This document shows, in pieces, positions 24,801-33,930 of a stretch of 64,000 bases of DNA (positions are counted from its first letter, which is position 1; each line of letters opens with the position of its first letter). Under the pieces are notes generated by a model. It saw only the letters and a list, made by a program, of their open reading frames with translations, had not been told where the DNA came from and did not search any database. Source of the stretch: Phragmites australis (Eukaryota > Streptophyta > Magnoliopsida > Poales > Poaceae). The position numbers were made by a program, and so were the translations under genes. The stretch lies in contig NC_084925.1 of assembly GCF_958298935.1 (NCBI RefSeq), positions 14,505,001 to 14,569,000 of the forward strand. The letters run 5' to 3'.

Positions 24801-25995
24801 GTTGCCGACAGGCAGGATCAGCTGAACAATAATTCAGTCGTCGGCAGGATCAGCTGAACAATAATTCAGTCACTAAACTACTCTCCCTGGCCCAGATTGT
24901 AGGGACCTATATATTTGTCTACATATGTATACTTGCCTTGTCTTGTCTATGCAATGCATAGAGATTTGCAGTGCGCCACTGTTTAAATCTGAGCACAATT
25001 ATTTTACTTGCGCCTTCTGTTCTTGCCTTTTAAGCACAAGACATCGATCACCAATATTCCCCTCCGACTGTCTAATTTGATCGAGTTTCCCCCCCTGGTA
25101 CCGCGTTGCTTCTTTATAAGTCATCTGATTTTTTTTTATAAAATTCAAATCCTTTTTTAGTGAGTCGTAGAGCACTCATCTAAGATTTCAAATTAGACGA
25201 CCAAATATCTATGCACAACCGGCTCCCTCAAGTGTCTCACGTTCTCGAGCTTCAAGGGTAATCCTTATTTTTTATACATTTAAAAAAAGTACATTAGCAT
25301 GGGATAATATTTACTGTGTTCAGTGAAATCCTTGATGTATTTATTCTAAAGAAGTTGCTAAGGAGATTTGCACGTATAATATGGTGTATACAACACAAAA
25401 TTCTGTTTTACCAAGATTTGAAGATAACCAGCACACTAGACTCCCTAAGAAAATCATCTCGACCCTTGTTGACTGCATAGCAAACCAACCAGCCTTCCAT
25501 ACCATCCACTGGATTTTCATGTTCGTAAGGGAGGAATGCGTGTGTGTTGTATATAAATGAAGGACTTCCAATTTAGCCTTGTCATTTTTAAGAGGTTTTA
25601 GATAATCCAGTTTTCTGTCAGATGTAGAAAGAAAAACAAGCTGGGAACCCGAGGGGAGCAGACGACGCGTACGGAGACGGAGGAGAGACACGAGGAGAGG
25701 TAAGTGTTCTGTACTACCTGCAGGCCTCTGTGACGCCGGCGGTGGTGGGGTAGTTGTTATGCTTTCCGGACGTGACGGCGGCCGCGACGGCCTCCTCGGC
25801 CGCGGCAGCCGTGCGGAAGCACGCGAACGGCGAAGGGTCGCCGTGTCCGAGCGGCGCGAGGGGCCTCGGGTCGCTCTTGTCCACGCAGCCGTACATCCGG
25901 TGAACCAGCGAGCGGATGCTCTGTGCGCTGGCCGCAGCTAGCGCTGGGTTCGCCGCCCCAAACCGCCACGCCACGTTGCCACCGCCGCTGTCCAT
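15833..25995 (-). CDS. NAAT-like: Nicotianamine/tyrosine aminotransferase-like protein (7 exons)
   Basis: A PLP-dependent class I aminotransferase, expected in the cytosol. In grasses this family makes the keto precursor of mugineic-acid phytosiderophores from nicotianamine, or transaminates tyrosine. Exons by GT-AG inspection: 25995-25718, 19697-19358, 19092-18874, 18752-18693, 18582-18427, 18319-18226, 15966-15833. They sum to 1281 nt with consistent phases, giving 426 residues plus stop, the usual family length. Motifs: [13 protein letters not shown] (exon 1), [12 protein letters not shown] and NPNNPCG (exon 2), ISDEIYDH and [16 protein letters not shown] with the PLP lysine (exon 3), [14 protein letters not shown] (exon 6), NWLRISFA with the carboxylate-binding Arg (exon 7). 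I chose the ATG at 25995 (MDSGGG); an in-frame ATG at 26091 would add 32 residues unlike the family. A TATA-like AATATATT lies near 26076. No stop or frameshift is seen. Nicotianamine versus tyrosine specificity is not resolved. Confidence 0.88.
15967..18225 (-). other. Intron 6 of the aminotransferase gene, with foreign sequence
   Basis: A 2.26-kb intron. Its middle, about 16480-18120, is GC-richer than its ends and looks inserted. The part 16490-17340 has no recognised gene; 17561-17930 is a transporter fragment. I could not define terminal inverted repeats or a target duplication for the insert. Confidence 0.55.
17561..17750 (-). pseudogene. Sugar/polyol transporter (MFS) fragment inside intron 6
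   Basis: The minus frame 17864-17340 contains [16 protein letters not shown], then [15 protein letters not shown] and [12 protein letters not shown]. These match the mid-N-terminal part of plant polyol/monosaccharide transporters, where GILLGYVSNYAF, WRVM and the sugar-transporter signature PESPRWLVM occur in this order. Only about 60 residues are clear; flanking frames are scrambled. It is on the same strand as the host gene and entirely intronic, so it is probably a transposon-carried fragment. Confidence 0.65.
19978..20233. mobile_element. Stowaway-type MITE in intron 1
   Basis: A 256-bp AT-rich element with inverted ends CTTCCTCCGGTCATAAATAC and CTCCCTTCGATCATAAATAC, flanked on both sides by TA (19976-19977 and 20234-20235). 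The CTCCCTCCG end and TA duplication define Stowaway/Mariner-derived MITEs. Confidence 0.85.
20337..20354. repeat. Poly-C run (18 C)
   Basis: Uninterrupted C homopolymer in intron 1. Its length in the assembly may be inexact. Confidence 0.8.
21715..22092. repeat. DNA-transposon-like subterminal repeat region
   Basis: Repeated variants of GTTTTTAATTGGAACCAT and of a short AGTGATAGTGG-like motif occur in both orientations, ending with TTTTTCTGCGGCAGTG near 22092, which resembles a CACTA-class terminus. I did not find the matching left end, so the element is unresolved. Confidence 0.35.
22504..23730. mobile_element. CACTA-derived non-autonomous element in intron 1
   Basis: Ends are CATTATAAAAAACTA (22504) and TAGTTTTTTAAGTAGCG (23730), inverted and CACTA-like with one changed base in each. 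The flanking triplet is ACT on both sides (22501-22503 and 23731-23733). Subterminal blocks repeat ACAGACGGTTCCTTAAG-type motifs (22530-22720 and 23470-23700). The same motif class occurs in the CACTA element starting at 57868, which may be a relative. No transposase is encoded. Confidence 0.75.
22969..23312. repeat. Inverted repeat with internal 86-bp tandem duplication
   Basis: The stretch 22969-23060 (ATTTGGGCATCTAAATGACT, then AAAATGCAGATCTTGTCGAG) returns inverted at about 23215-23312. Between the arms an ~86-bp block containing GATATGTTGTCACCGATTTC is present twice in tandem (from 23101 and 23187). Transcribed as part of intron 1, the region could fold into a hairpin of about 90 bp. Confidence 0.7.
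24811..24874. repeat. 32-bp tandem duplication
   Basis: Two consecutive copies of a unit starting GGCAGGATCAGCTGAACAAT, identical over 29 bp. Confidence 0.75.
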
Positions 25996-26126
25996 AGGCG
26001 AGAGGTACGTCTGTGTTTTCGACTCTTGTGGCTTGGAACACGAGGTCCAGTGTCCTCCTAATTTATGTTGATCCAATATATTCGTTCCCATGTCGCTTTA
26101 CAGAAGCAATTGCAAATTAAGGTTAT

Positions 26127-26674
26127 GATTGGTTTAATTTCTACTAGCTTTTGCTATTTAAAAATAGATAGTTAAACTAAACAGTCTATTTCTAGAAGCG
26201 ACTTCTGAAAAATAAAAGCTATCATTATTACTTAGAAGCTAGTATGAAGGAGCTTCGTAGCTTCGGAAGGTATTACATATATTATATATTTTATCTGTAT
26301 AAAAACCAATTCAAAATTAGCTTTTTCATCAGCAATTTTTTAACAGCAGTTTTTGAAAAAGTATCATGACCTATTTTTTTGGATGAGACTTTTCCAAAAG
26401 CTACTTTTAAAAATTGCTGTTGAGAAACTGATTATAAAGATATTGCTTTTTAATTAGCTTTTAATACGGATGAAATATATAATATATATAATACCTCTCA
26501 TGACATAATCCCTCAGAAAATACAAAAGCTCTTCCAAATTGGTTTTTTGACTTCTAGTAATAATGATAGTTTTTGTCAGTTTTTGCTTCTCAGTAGCCAC
26601 TTCCAGAAACGAACTGTTTAATTCAGCTTTCTACTTTTAAGTAGCAAAAGATAGCAGAAATTTAGTCAAACAAG
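26127..26674. mobile_element. Foldback MITE upstream of the aminotransferase gene
   Basis: The ~100 bp at each end are imperfect inverted copies (left: AATTTCTACTAGCTTTTGCT; right, inverted: AATTTCTGCTATCTTTTGCT). Further inverted homology continues inwards, so the unit is an AT-rich hairpin of about 550 bp with no coding capacity. It lies about 130 bp upstream of the chosen start codon, within the likely promoter or 5' UTR. Superfamily unresolved; hAT-like foldback is my best guess. Confidence 0.65.
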
Positions 26675-26889
26675 ACTTCAACCCAACTAAATAGGCGACG
26701 CTTGCTAAAATGGTTGCAGAGTGACAAAAAAGAGAAGCAATGCGTAGTTAGGAATGTGAACATGTTCATGTATCCCATTTTGCATACATCTATAATAAGT
26801 TAGAATTAAATTATCCACAGTATTCATGTTCCCGTGCTATTCAAAAATTCCATTTGTCTATTCCATCCTTCTTATCAAGTCCTTGTCAT

Positions 26890-28431
26890 CACTATTTTTT
26901 ATTTGACGACATGATGAGAACTTGCAACAACCTGACAAACAACTCAGAAGGATCAGCAGGAACCATCCCTATCATGACCATGGTGGAGGTGCTAATACGG
27001 AGTGAGCAAAACTGCCAAACTTGACTCCTTCATGGTCTTGTTCAAAATGCGGCTCCTCGTGGCAAAGTTAGAGCTGATTGTTGTGACTACTACTTTGATT
27101 TCCTTCACACTCAGCCTCCCACCTTCATTCACACCGAGGGTCCTCTTGAAATGGATTATTGGCTTTACACCATCGAGCAAAAGTTTGCTCTCATCCGGTG
27201 TGCGCGTAATAAGAAAGCCCTCTATGCAACCCATCAACTTCAAGGCGCAGCTAGTGAATGGTGGATGAACTTTCTCGCCATGCAAACCACCGATCATTGT
27301 GTTACTTGGGCGAAGTTCTATGATGCTTTTCACGCCTACCACATCCCTAAAGTTGTGATGGACATCAAGAGGTGGGAGTTCCTTGATCTCAAGCAAAGGG
27401 GAAAGTCTGCGATAGAATATGGGCATGAGTTTAACTACTTTGCTCAATACACACCCGAAAAGGTCAACACTAATGAGAATAAGCAAGAGCATTTCATGGA
27501 TGGAATCTCAACCAAGATACAAGAGAAACTTGTGGTCCTCAAGTTCACTAATTTTAACAAATTGGCGAGCAAAGCTATCACCATGGAATACAAGATGAAG
27601 AACCACCAAGAAGAAAGGAAGTTCAAAATAGTTTATCAATCTCCGGCATGTTGTGGCTCACAACGTCGATGCACGAGACTCTCCTCCACCCTGTGCACTA
27701 GCTTTGACTCCTCTGCAGCCATGTGGATGGTTTGACATCCCCCTCCTTCTCAAGGGAAACCTCACATAATCACCGTAAATACAAAGGGAACCTCAAGCGG
27801 TGGTGTATGGGGTCTGTGCTACAATTGTGGCTATACCGGGCACTTTGCTTGGGATTATCGCTACCCCAAGCAAGGCGGTGTGGAAAATGCCCCAAGGGAG
27901 CTACCACCTCCTCCCTCTAAGCCCCAGCATCAAACCCCTAAGTATGGATGTGTTAATCACATCACCACAGAAGAAGCTCATGAAGATGCCAGTGTGCTTT
28001 TGTCTATGCTCCTCGTCAACTCTCATCTCATGACTGTACTATTTGATTCTAGAGCATGCCATTCTTTTATCAAGAAGAGGTATATTATGCATCATGACAT
28101 TTCTAGTCAAGACATGTGTGCCCCCTTCCTTATAGAAGCCTGTGTGTCGAGTTGCATGCCGATCAAATTGTTCGATGCACAACTCTTGGTTGGAGAAATC
28201 ACCTTCGTTGCAAATTTTATTGTTATCCACACTAAAGGGCTAGTTGTCATATTGGGGATGAATTGGTTAACTAAAAATGATGCGGTTATCTATTGTGCAC
28301 TAAGGTCCATTTCCCTCAAGAATCTTTTCGGTGATTGGGTCACTCTCTACCTTGATGAGTATGGCCCTCACCTTTATGCCTTGGAGGGTGCCACAACAAT
28401 GGAACTCACATCAATTTCCATGGTGTTTTAA
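26890..28431 (+). pseudogene. Ty3/gypsy gag-protease remnant
   Basis: From about 26890 the frame reads gag sequence (TQPPTFIHTEGPLEMDYWL at about 27110-27165), then an open frame from 27151 with QLQGAASEWWMNF and EFLDLKQRGKSAIEY, both classic gypsy gag. A CCHC knuckle follows in another frame (CYNCGYTGHFAWDY, its last Cys replaced by Tyr, about 27817-27858). The retropepsin domain (27880-28431) has VLFDSRACHSFI, where the catalytic triplet DSG has become DSR, and GMNWLTKNDAVI. Reverse transcriptase and integrase are missing: homology stops at 28431. The upstream part has a stop at 27022 and frameshifts. This is a dead fragment. Confidence 0.85.
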
Positions 28432-29000
28432 GATATCTCCCAAATTGGAATATCATTAAGGTACAAAAGATAGCATATAACACACAAATTCATCCTTCTA
28501 GGGTGAGTCATGTTCCGATCCTTCCCATCTTAAGATTAGGTTATCAAGGATGTCCTTCCTCATACTACTCTTGGTAATTAGCATCTTGTTGGACTTCACC
28601 CTCCTGGTTCCATACTTAGCGTTGTCCCTCATTCCAGATTCTAGGATAGCTGACGTTAAGATCTATCTCTTAACCCTCTATAACAAGGTGGTTTACAAGT
28701 ATGAGTACGAAGGTACTCAACAAGATCCATAATAGCTATCAACAATCATATGAGAGATGGAGCGTTCACAATGTTATCATTGTATTCTCAATATCATCTA
28801 AGGTATAACCTTCATGCATGATTTTAAAAAGGTGTGATTGTAAAACAATCAAATTTTAATCATTTACTCTACCGCAAGGAACATCATATGATAGAACCTA
28901 GTGGTGGTTCCTGACAAGGATAGGAGAACATGACTGGTCTCCAGACTTCAAACATTCACATGAAGGAATGGAAGTCCTCTCTCATCTCCATGACACCAGG
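28432..29000. other. Repeat-like flank without a recognised gene
   Basis: Between the gypsy remnant and the interrupted LTR. Around 28703-28717 the sequence GAGTACGAAGGTACTC resembles a stretch in the solo LTR (about 2412-2428), suggesting gypsy LTR material. Nothing else is recognisable. Confidence 0.35.
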
Positions 29001-29398
29001 TGTGACAAACCCCCAGAGACCAGTCAACTACCCTACACAATCATGCACTACACCAGAACACCTCATCAGTGCCGGTTTCAAAACCTCATTAGTGCTGGTT
29101 TTGCAACTGGCACTCCACAAGTGGTACTGATAGTCACAGACTATCAGTGCCGGTTGCCCACCCGGCACTATTACCATTTCCAGAGAATAAAAAAAAAGAG
29201 AATTCTAAGAAAGAGAGAAACAAACATTACATATTAAACAAGACATATCATCACACTAACACAAATATAGTCTAACAAATTTAAAAGTTCAACTTAGCAC
29301 ACCACAATCACACATAGGTTGTCATGTCCACCACCACACGGATAGAGTTATTACAAAACGATGCGATTAGATGAAATGAACATAGATAGATAAGCCTT

Positions 29399-31198
29399 TC
29401 ACTCCCCCTTTGGCATCAAGCGCCAAAAAGGGAGAAAGGAAAGACATGAGGAGCAGCTACTCATCGTCTTCTTCGTCCTCGGCCTCATCCTCTCCTTCTT
29501 CATCATCATCGCCTTCTTCTTCATACTCCTCCTCCTCTTCTTCTTCGATCTCACCACGGGAGAAGAGAGTACGGCGAGAGTGGGGAGCCGGAGGGACCTC
29601 TTCTTCTTCTTCTTCTTCTTCTTCGCTGCGTCCCACTCGGCAAAAGGATCATCAAAATCGAGCAACTCCCGATGAGGAGAAGTGGGAAGCTGTAAGTGTT
29701 CTTTGACTTCCTTCACTTCCCTTCGCATCTCATTCACCTCTGTTGCATTATACTTGCATATGTTGAAGATAGCACGGAGAACAGACTTGACACGAGAACC
29801 ACGGGCATGAGAGCCACCACCACCATGAGATTGTGAAGAGGGTGCACGAGGTGGGGCAGCACAGGATGAACTTGTACCACCACTAGAGTATGTCTTGAGC
29901 TTCTTCGGATGATAGGGTTCATGGATACAATCCTTTGGAAAAGTGATCTTGGTGACCTTCTTGATGATATACATGATGTATGGAGCATATGGGAGGTTCT
30001 TCCTTGCATTCTTCATAGCATCAATGAGCTCCACCCATATGAAGTCACCAACACTAAATGGCCTACCATCGGTACCCATCCTTAGAAGAATATTTCTTGA
30101 AATACCATGGATCTTGGTCACATCTCCCTTCTTTGGATATAAAGTTTGATGAAAGAGAAGGTTGAGAATGTGATACAACGGCTTCAAACCGTGAGTGGTA
30201 CCATCGGCCATCCCTCCACCTTCATACAAATCACTCAAAAGATATTCTTTGATCTTCTTCTCAACATGAATAGAGCCATTCTCATCATCCTTGGTTCCAA
30301 GAACGAGAAGGCGAGAGAAAGTCTTGTAGTCGATGCAATAATGAAACCCAAGGGTTGTCCAATGAATCTCGTTCTTGTTGGCCTTGAAGTAGAAAGAAGC
30401 ATGGAATTGACCAATGATTTCTTCATTCCAATCAAATTTGAATCCCATGACTTCCTTCATAACCTTCTCCGTGCATGCATCAATCGCTTGATCAAAGATG
30501 GGATCCTCGTCATCTTCCATATACTTCCAATCAATGTACTGCATCAGCAGAATTGGCTTGTTCTTGGGTAGATAGAAGACCGAGCGATAGAAGTCAAAGT
30601 GGAATTGATTCCAAAACCTTGCATCCAAGGATTCATCTTTTGGCCAAATGAAAGGATCATTCTTTCTCTCTTTCGTGACAAGATCCTTTTGATTCTTGTA
30701 ACTCTTAGGTAGACGAGGATCAAAGGGCATATTGACTCGAGGTGGTTGTGGCTTTAGAAATTCATCATATTGAATTTGATCTCTTCCAAAAATTAGCTCA
30801 ATCCGAGGAGGGGTGTGGGGGTATGTCCTTGGATCTATCTTCTTTCCCAATCTTTCTTCATCCCTTTCGGCTTGAGTCTTGTCACCCTGACCTCTTCGTG
30901 TAGTAGCCGCAACACCACTACCACTACTAGATTCATTAATCTGAATGCCTTGAGCACCGGTCCTTCCACCACGCCTTACCGGTGCCTTCCTTGGAGAAAT
31001 CTTGACATAACCACCACGAGGCCTAGACGAGCTAGAGCCACTGGTGCCATCTCCTCCCATTTGAACTTGAGGGTCAAGATGCCCTTTGATGCGACGTTCT
31101 CCTTGTTGCGGATCCTTTGGATCAGGGTGCTCCATCACAGCTGAAAGATAATGACGACGCATAAGCGATGGAAGAAGATGGAACAAGAAGGAAATCAA
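29399..31198 (-). CDS. Sirevirus envelope-like ORF
   Basis: A 599-codon frame 3' of pol, in the position of the envelope-like gene of Sireviruses; its function is unknown. A start at residue 22 (ATG at 31135, MEHPDPKDPQQGE) is likelier than the first Met. A basic, Ser/Gly/Arg-rich N-terminus (~25-110) precedes a conserved core (~130-430) with DARFWNQFHFDFY, FHASFYF, YHILNLLFHQTLYP and APYIMYIIKKVT. Then come a Ser-rich linker, a short coiled coil (VNEMRREVKEVKEHL) and a Lys-run tail. The tail is probably frameshifted: the other phase is Glu/Asp-rich, as in the homologue at 52389-54165. I see no signal peptide or clear membrane segment, so 'envelope-like' is positional. Core homology to the second copy is clear. 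Confidence 0.75.
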   Translation of the reverse strand: MISFLFHLLPSLMRRHYLSAVMEHPDPKDPQQGERRIKGHLDPQVQMGGDGTSGSSSSRPRGGYVKISPRKAPVRRGGRTGAQGIQINESSSGSGVAATTRRGQGDKTQAERDEERLGKKIDPRTYPHTPPRIELIFGRDQIQYDEFLKPQPPRVNMPFDPRLPKSYKNQKDLVTKERKNDPFIWPKDESLDARFWNQFHFDFYRSVFYLPKNKPILLMQYIDWKYMEDDEDPIFDQAIDACTEKVMKEVMGFKFDWNEEIIGQFHASFYFKANKNEIHWTTLGFHYCIDYKTFSRLLVLGTKDDENGSIHVEKKIKEYLLSDLYEGGGMADGTTHGLKPLYHILNLLFHQTLYPKKGDVTKIHGISRNILLRMGTDGRPFSVGDFIWVELIDAMKNARKNLPYAPYIMYIIKKVTKITFPKDCIHEPYHPKKLKTYSSGGTSSSCAAPPRAPSSQSHGGGGSHARGSRVKSVLRAIFNICKYNATEVNEMRREVKEVKEHLQLPTSPHRELLDFDDPFAEWDAAKKKKKKKKRSLRLPTLAVLSSPVVRSKKKRRRSMKKKAMMMKKERMRPRTKKTMSSCSSCLSFLPFWRLMPKGE

Positions 31199-31214
31199 AA
31201 TTTAGAAATTGTTC

Positions 31215-31790
31215 TGTGAAAGTCCGGAGGTTCCGCACAAATGTGCGGATTGTCCACACATGTGCGGAGGTTCCGCACCTCATAGCACAAACCCTAAATC
31301 AAGATTCCGAAGATTTTCACCATGGGAAGCAAATGCAACTAGAGGTACATGATCAAAGACACTTAAGGAAGATATCTACCAAAGGAAATAGTCTCTAGGG
31401 AATTCAATAAGGAGATCGGGCAAGAACTCAATTTTTACCTTAAGAGAGAGATGAGAGATGAGCTTGAGGTCGATCTTCGAGAACTTCGTGGAGAATCGAC
31501 ACTAGGGAAAGATGATCTTGAGTTAGGTGCGGAGCCTCCAAAGAATTGCCTTCCAAGACACCATAGATAGGGATTGGAGTGGAAGAACTAGGGTTGAGAG
31601 AGGGAGAGCACGAGATGGAGAGAGGGGCGCTCTGTGAAAATGAGTAACTGTTGGGTGAGAGGAGATTTAACCCGAAGGGAGGGTTAAAAAAGGGATAAAA
31701 AGATGAAAACTGCCAAAGTCTGGACCTTCCGCATATTTATGCGGACCCTCCGCATATATGCGGATACTGTGCACTTTGGCCAGCAGCAAA
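31215..31790 (-). repeat. Palindrome arrays before the envelope-like ORF
   Basis: Two clusters (31215-31275 and 31725-31790) in the ~0.8-kb spacer between pol and the envelope-like ORF repeat GTGCGGAGGTTCCGCAC and TGCGGACCCTCCGCA. This is the same motif as in the element's own LTR. The spacer has no other coding sequence. Confidence 0.8.
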
Positions 31791-32015
31791 GATAAAAGGA
31801 ATCGAGAGGAGAAGAGAAAGAAATGTGCGTTGATGGACATGAGATTTCATACCACTTGTGATTAGCCATCAATCAAAACAATAATCACAAGTGACATGAC
31901 TTGATCAACGATCAAAGATCCAAATTTTGTAAATCACACAATTCTATGCCTATTTCTTTTGAAAAACTCCTATCTAAAGGCTAGAAATCTACAACAACCA
32001 ATTGTATGCAACAAT

Positions 32016-33506
32016 TCAGGCCACGTTGCAAGAATCTAGGATATTTAGCGCACTTCTCAACTCGCAAAACCTTTGCTCATCTAGTGGCTTTGTGAGGATA
32101 TCGGCTAGTTGTTTTTCGATTCTCACATGGCGAATATCGATATCCCCTTTGGTTGAATGGTCTCTCAAGAAGTGATATCTTATGTCTATGTGTTTGGTTC
32201 TTGAGTGTTGCACAGGATTGTTGGCTATTTTGATAGCACTCTCATTGTCATACAAAAGTGGAATATTGGTCATGTTATAGCCATAATCTCTCAAAGTTTG
32301 CCTCATCCATAGGAGTTGGGCACAACACGCTCCCGCGGCAACATACTCAGCTTTGGTGGTGGATAGGGCTACGAAATTTTGTTTCTTTGAGGACCAAGCT
32401 ACCAAAGACCTACCTAAGAATTGGCAAGTCCCCGAGGTGCTCTTCCTATCCACTTTGTAACCGTCATAATTGGAATCTGAATAGGCAATAAGATCAAAGG
32501 ATGAACCTTTAGGATACCATAAGCCAAGGTAAGGGGTATAAACTAAATATCTAAGAATTCTCTTAATAGACACTAAATGGTACTCTTTTGGAGCGGCTTG
32601 AAATCTTGCACACATGCGCATACTAAGCATAATATTGGGCCTAAATGCACAAAGGTAAAGTAAAGAACAAATCATGAAACGATATATCTTTTGATCTATG
32701 GCCTTGCCTTCTTCATTTAGATTGAGATGCCCATTTGCTTGCATAGGAGTCTTGATAGGCTTGGCATTCTCCATGTCAAACTTTTTGAGCATATCCTTGA
32801 TATATTTGGTTTTACATATGAAAGTTCCTTCCTTGAGTTGTTTGATTTGAAATCCGAGAAAGAACTTCAATTCACCCATCATAGACATCTCGAAACTTTT
32901 GGTCATGATCCTACTAAAATCTTCACAAAAGAGTTGATTAGTAGAACCAAATATAATGTAATCGACATATATTTGGCAAACAAATAAATCATTATCAACA
33001 TTTTTTGTAAAGAGAGTAGAATCAGCTTTGCCTATTTCAAAGCCCTTTTTAATAATAAAATCTCTAAGGTATTCATACCATACTATTGGTGCTTGCTTAA
33101 GCCCATAGAGCACCTTATGGAGTTTATAGACATGTTGAGGATACTTAGGATCTTCAAATCCGGGTGGTTGCTCCACATATACCAATTCAGAGATTGGTCC
33201 ATTAAGTAACGTACTTTTCACATCCATTTGGTATAGCTTGAAATCATGGTGAGTAGTATAGGCTAATAATATATGAATTGACTCAAGCTTAGCTACGGGA
33301 GCATAAGTCTCACCAAAATCCAAACTTTCTATTTGCGTGAAGCCTTGAGCAACCAACCTTGCCTTGTTCCTTGTCACGATCCCGTTCTCGTCTTGTTTGT
33401 TGCGGAAGACCCATTTGGTGCCGATTACCTTTTGATTTAGTCTCTCCACCAAGGACCAGACTTCATTCCTCTTGAAGTTGTTTAACTCCTCTTGCATGTC
33501 CATCAC
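32016..33506 (-). pseudogene. Sirevirus reverse transcriptase-RNase H
   Basis: A 496-codon open frame. RT residues ~20-260 include GTKWVFRNKQDENG, LVAQGFTQ, YQMDVKSTLLNG and LYGLKQAP. The catalytic box, normally YVDD, reads YVDY (residues 180-183; codon TAC at 32960-32958), so polymerase activity is predicted to be lost by a single G-to-T change. RNase H (about 350-490) retains YSDS, DRKSTSGTCQFLG, KAEYVAAG and the C-terminal HIDIRYHFLRD and QLADILTKPLDEQRF. The frame ends at a natural pol stop and is otherwise uninterrupted. Confidence 0.9.
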
Positions 33507-33842
33507 CTAATCCGGATCTCCAAGAGCATCTTCTATCTTTAAAGGTTCCAAAGAGGAAACAAAGGAGTAATATTCACAAAAAATTGCAATTCTAGAACGA
33601 GTAGTTACCCCCTTTTGTATATCACCAAGAATGTTATCAATGGGGTGATCTCTTTGAATGCTTTGGTGGACTCTTGGGTGAGGCACTTGGGAATGAGCTT
33701 GAATTGGTCCTTCATCTTCATCATCATGGATAGATTGATCGATTTTGCCATGATGTTGTCCTTGAGTATCATCTTCCTCAAATAGTTGATCTCCACCTTG
33801 AGTTTGTGCTTGATCTTGTACATGTGTAGCGCTCTTCCAATT

Positions 33843-33930
33843 TTTCTGGCGAAGTGCGGACCCTCCGCACTTTTCTGTGGATTGTCCGCACATGTGCGGA
33901 CCCTCCGCATAATTGTGGGGATACTATGCA
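33843..33930 (-). repeat. Palindrome array at the integrase-RT junction
   Basis: GTGCGGACCCTCCGCAC, a half-site TTGTCCGCACATGTGCGGAC and further variants occur within the pol coding region, about 350 bp before the RT frame. They add stops or shift the frame there, and the motif is otherwise confined to the LTR and the pre-envelope spacer. Confidence 0.75.

Larger units (their letters stand above)
19698..25717 (-). other. Intron 1 of the aminotransferase gene (6.0 kb)
   Basis: Donor G/GTAGTAC at 25718/25717 and acceptor TTCAG/T at 19698/19697. Besides the elements listed separately it is AT-rich non-coding DNA. A truncated Stowaway-like end (GAACGAAGGGAGTA) is visible at about 24620. The small open frames within it have no recognisable motif. 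Confidence 0.75.

Noticed and set aside
25741..26041. Second minus ORF and plus ORF overlapping aminotransferase exon 1
   Set aside because: High GC opens all frames; only the 25995 frame continues the family motifs into exon 2.
29410..29706. Ser-rich 98-codon plus ORF
   Set aside because: It is the complement of the GAA-repeat tail of the envelope-like ORF.
29399..31198. True viral envelope protein
   Set aside because: No signal peptide, membrane anchor or cysteine pattern is visible; the name reflects position only.
31215..31275. CRISPR-like array from the spaced palindromes
   Set aside because: Units vary, spacers are irregular, and the context is a plant retrotransposon.
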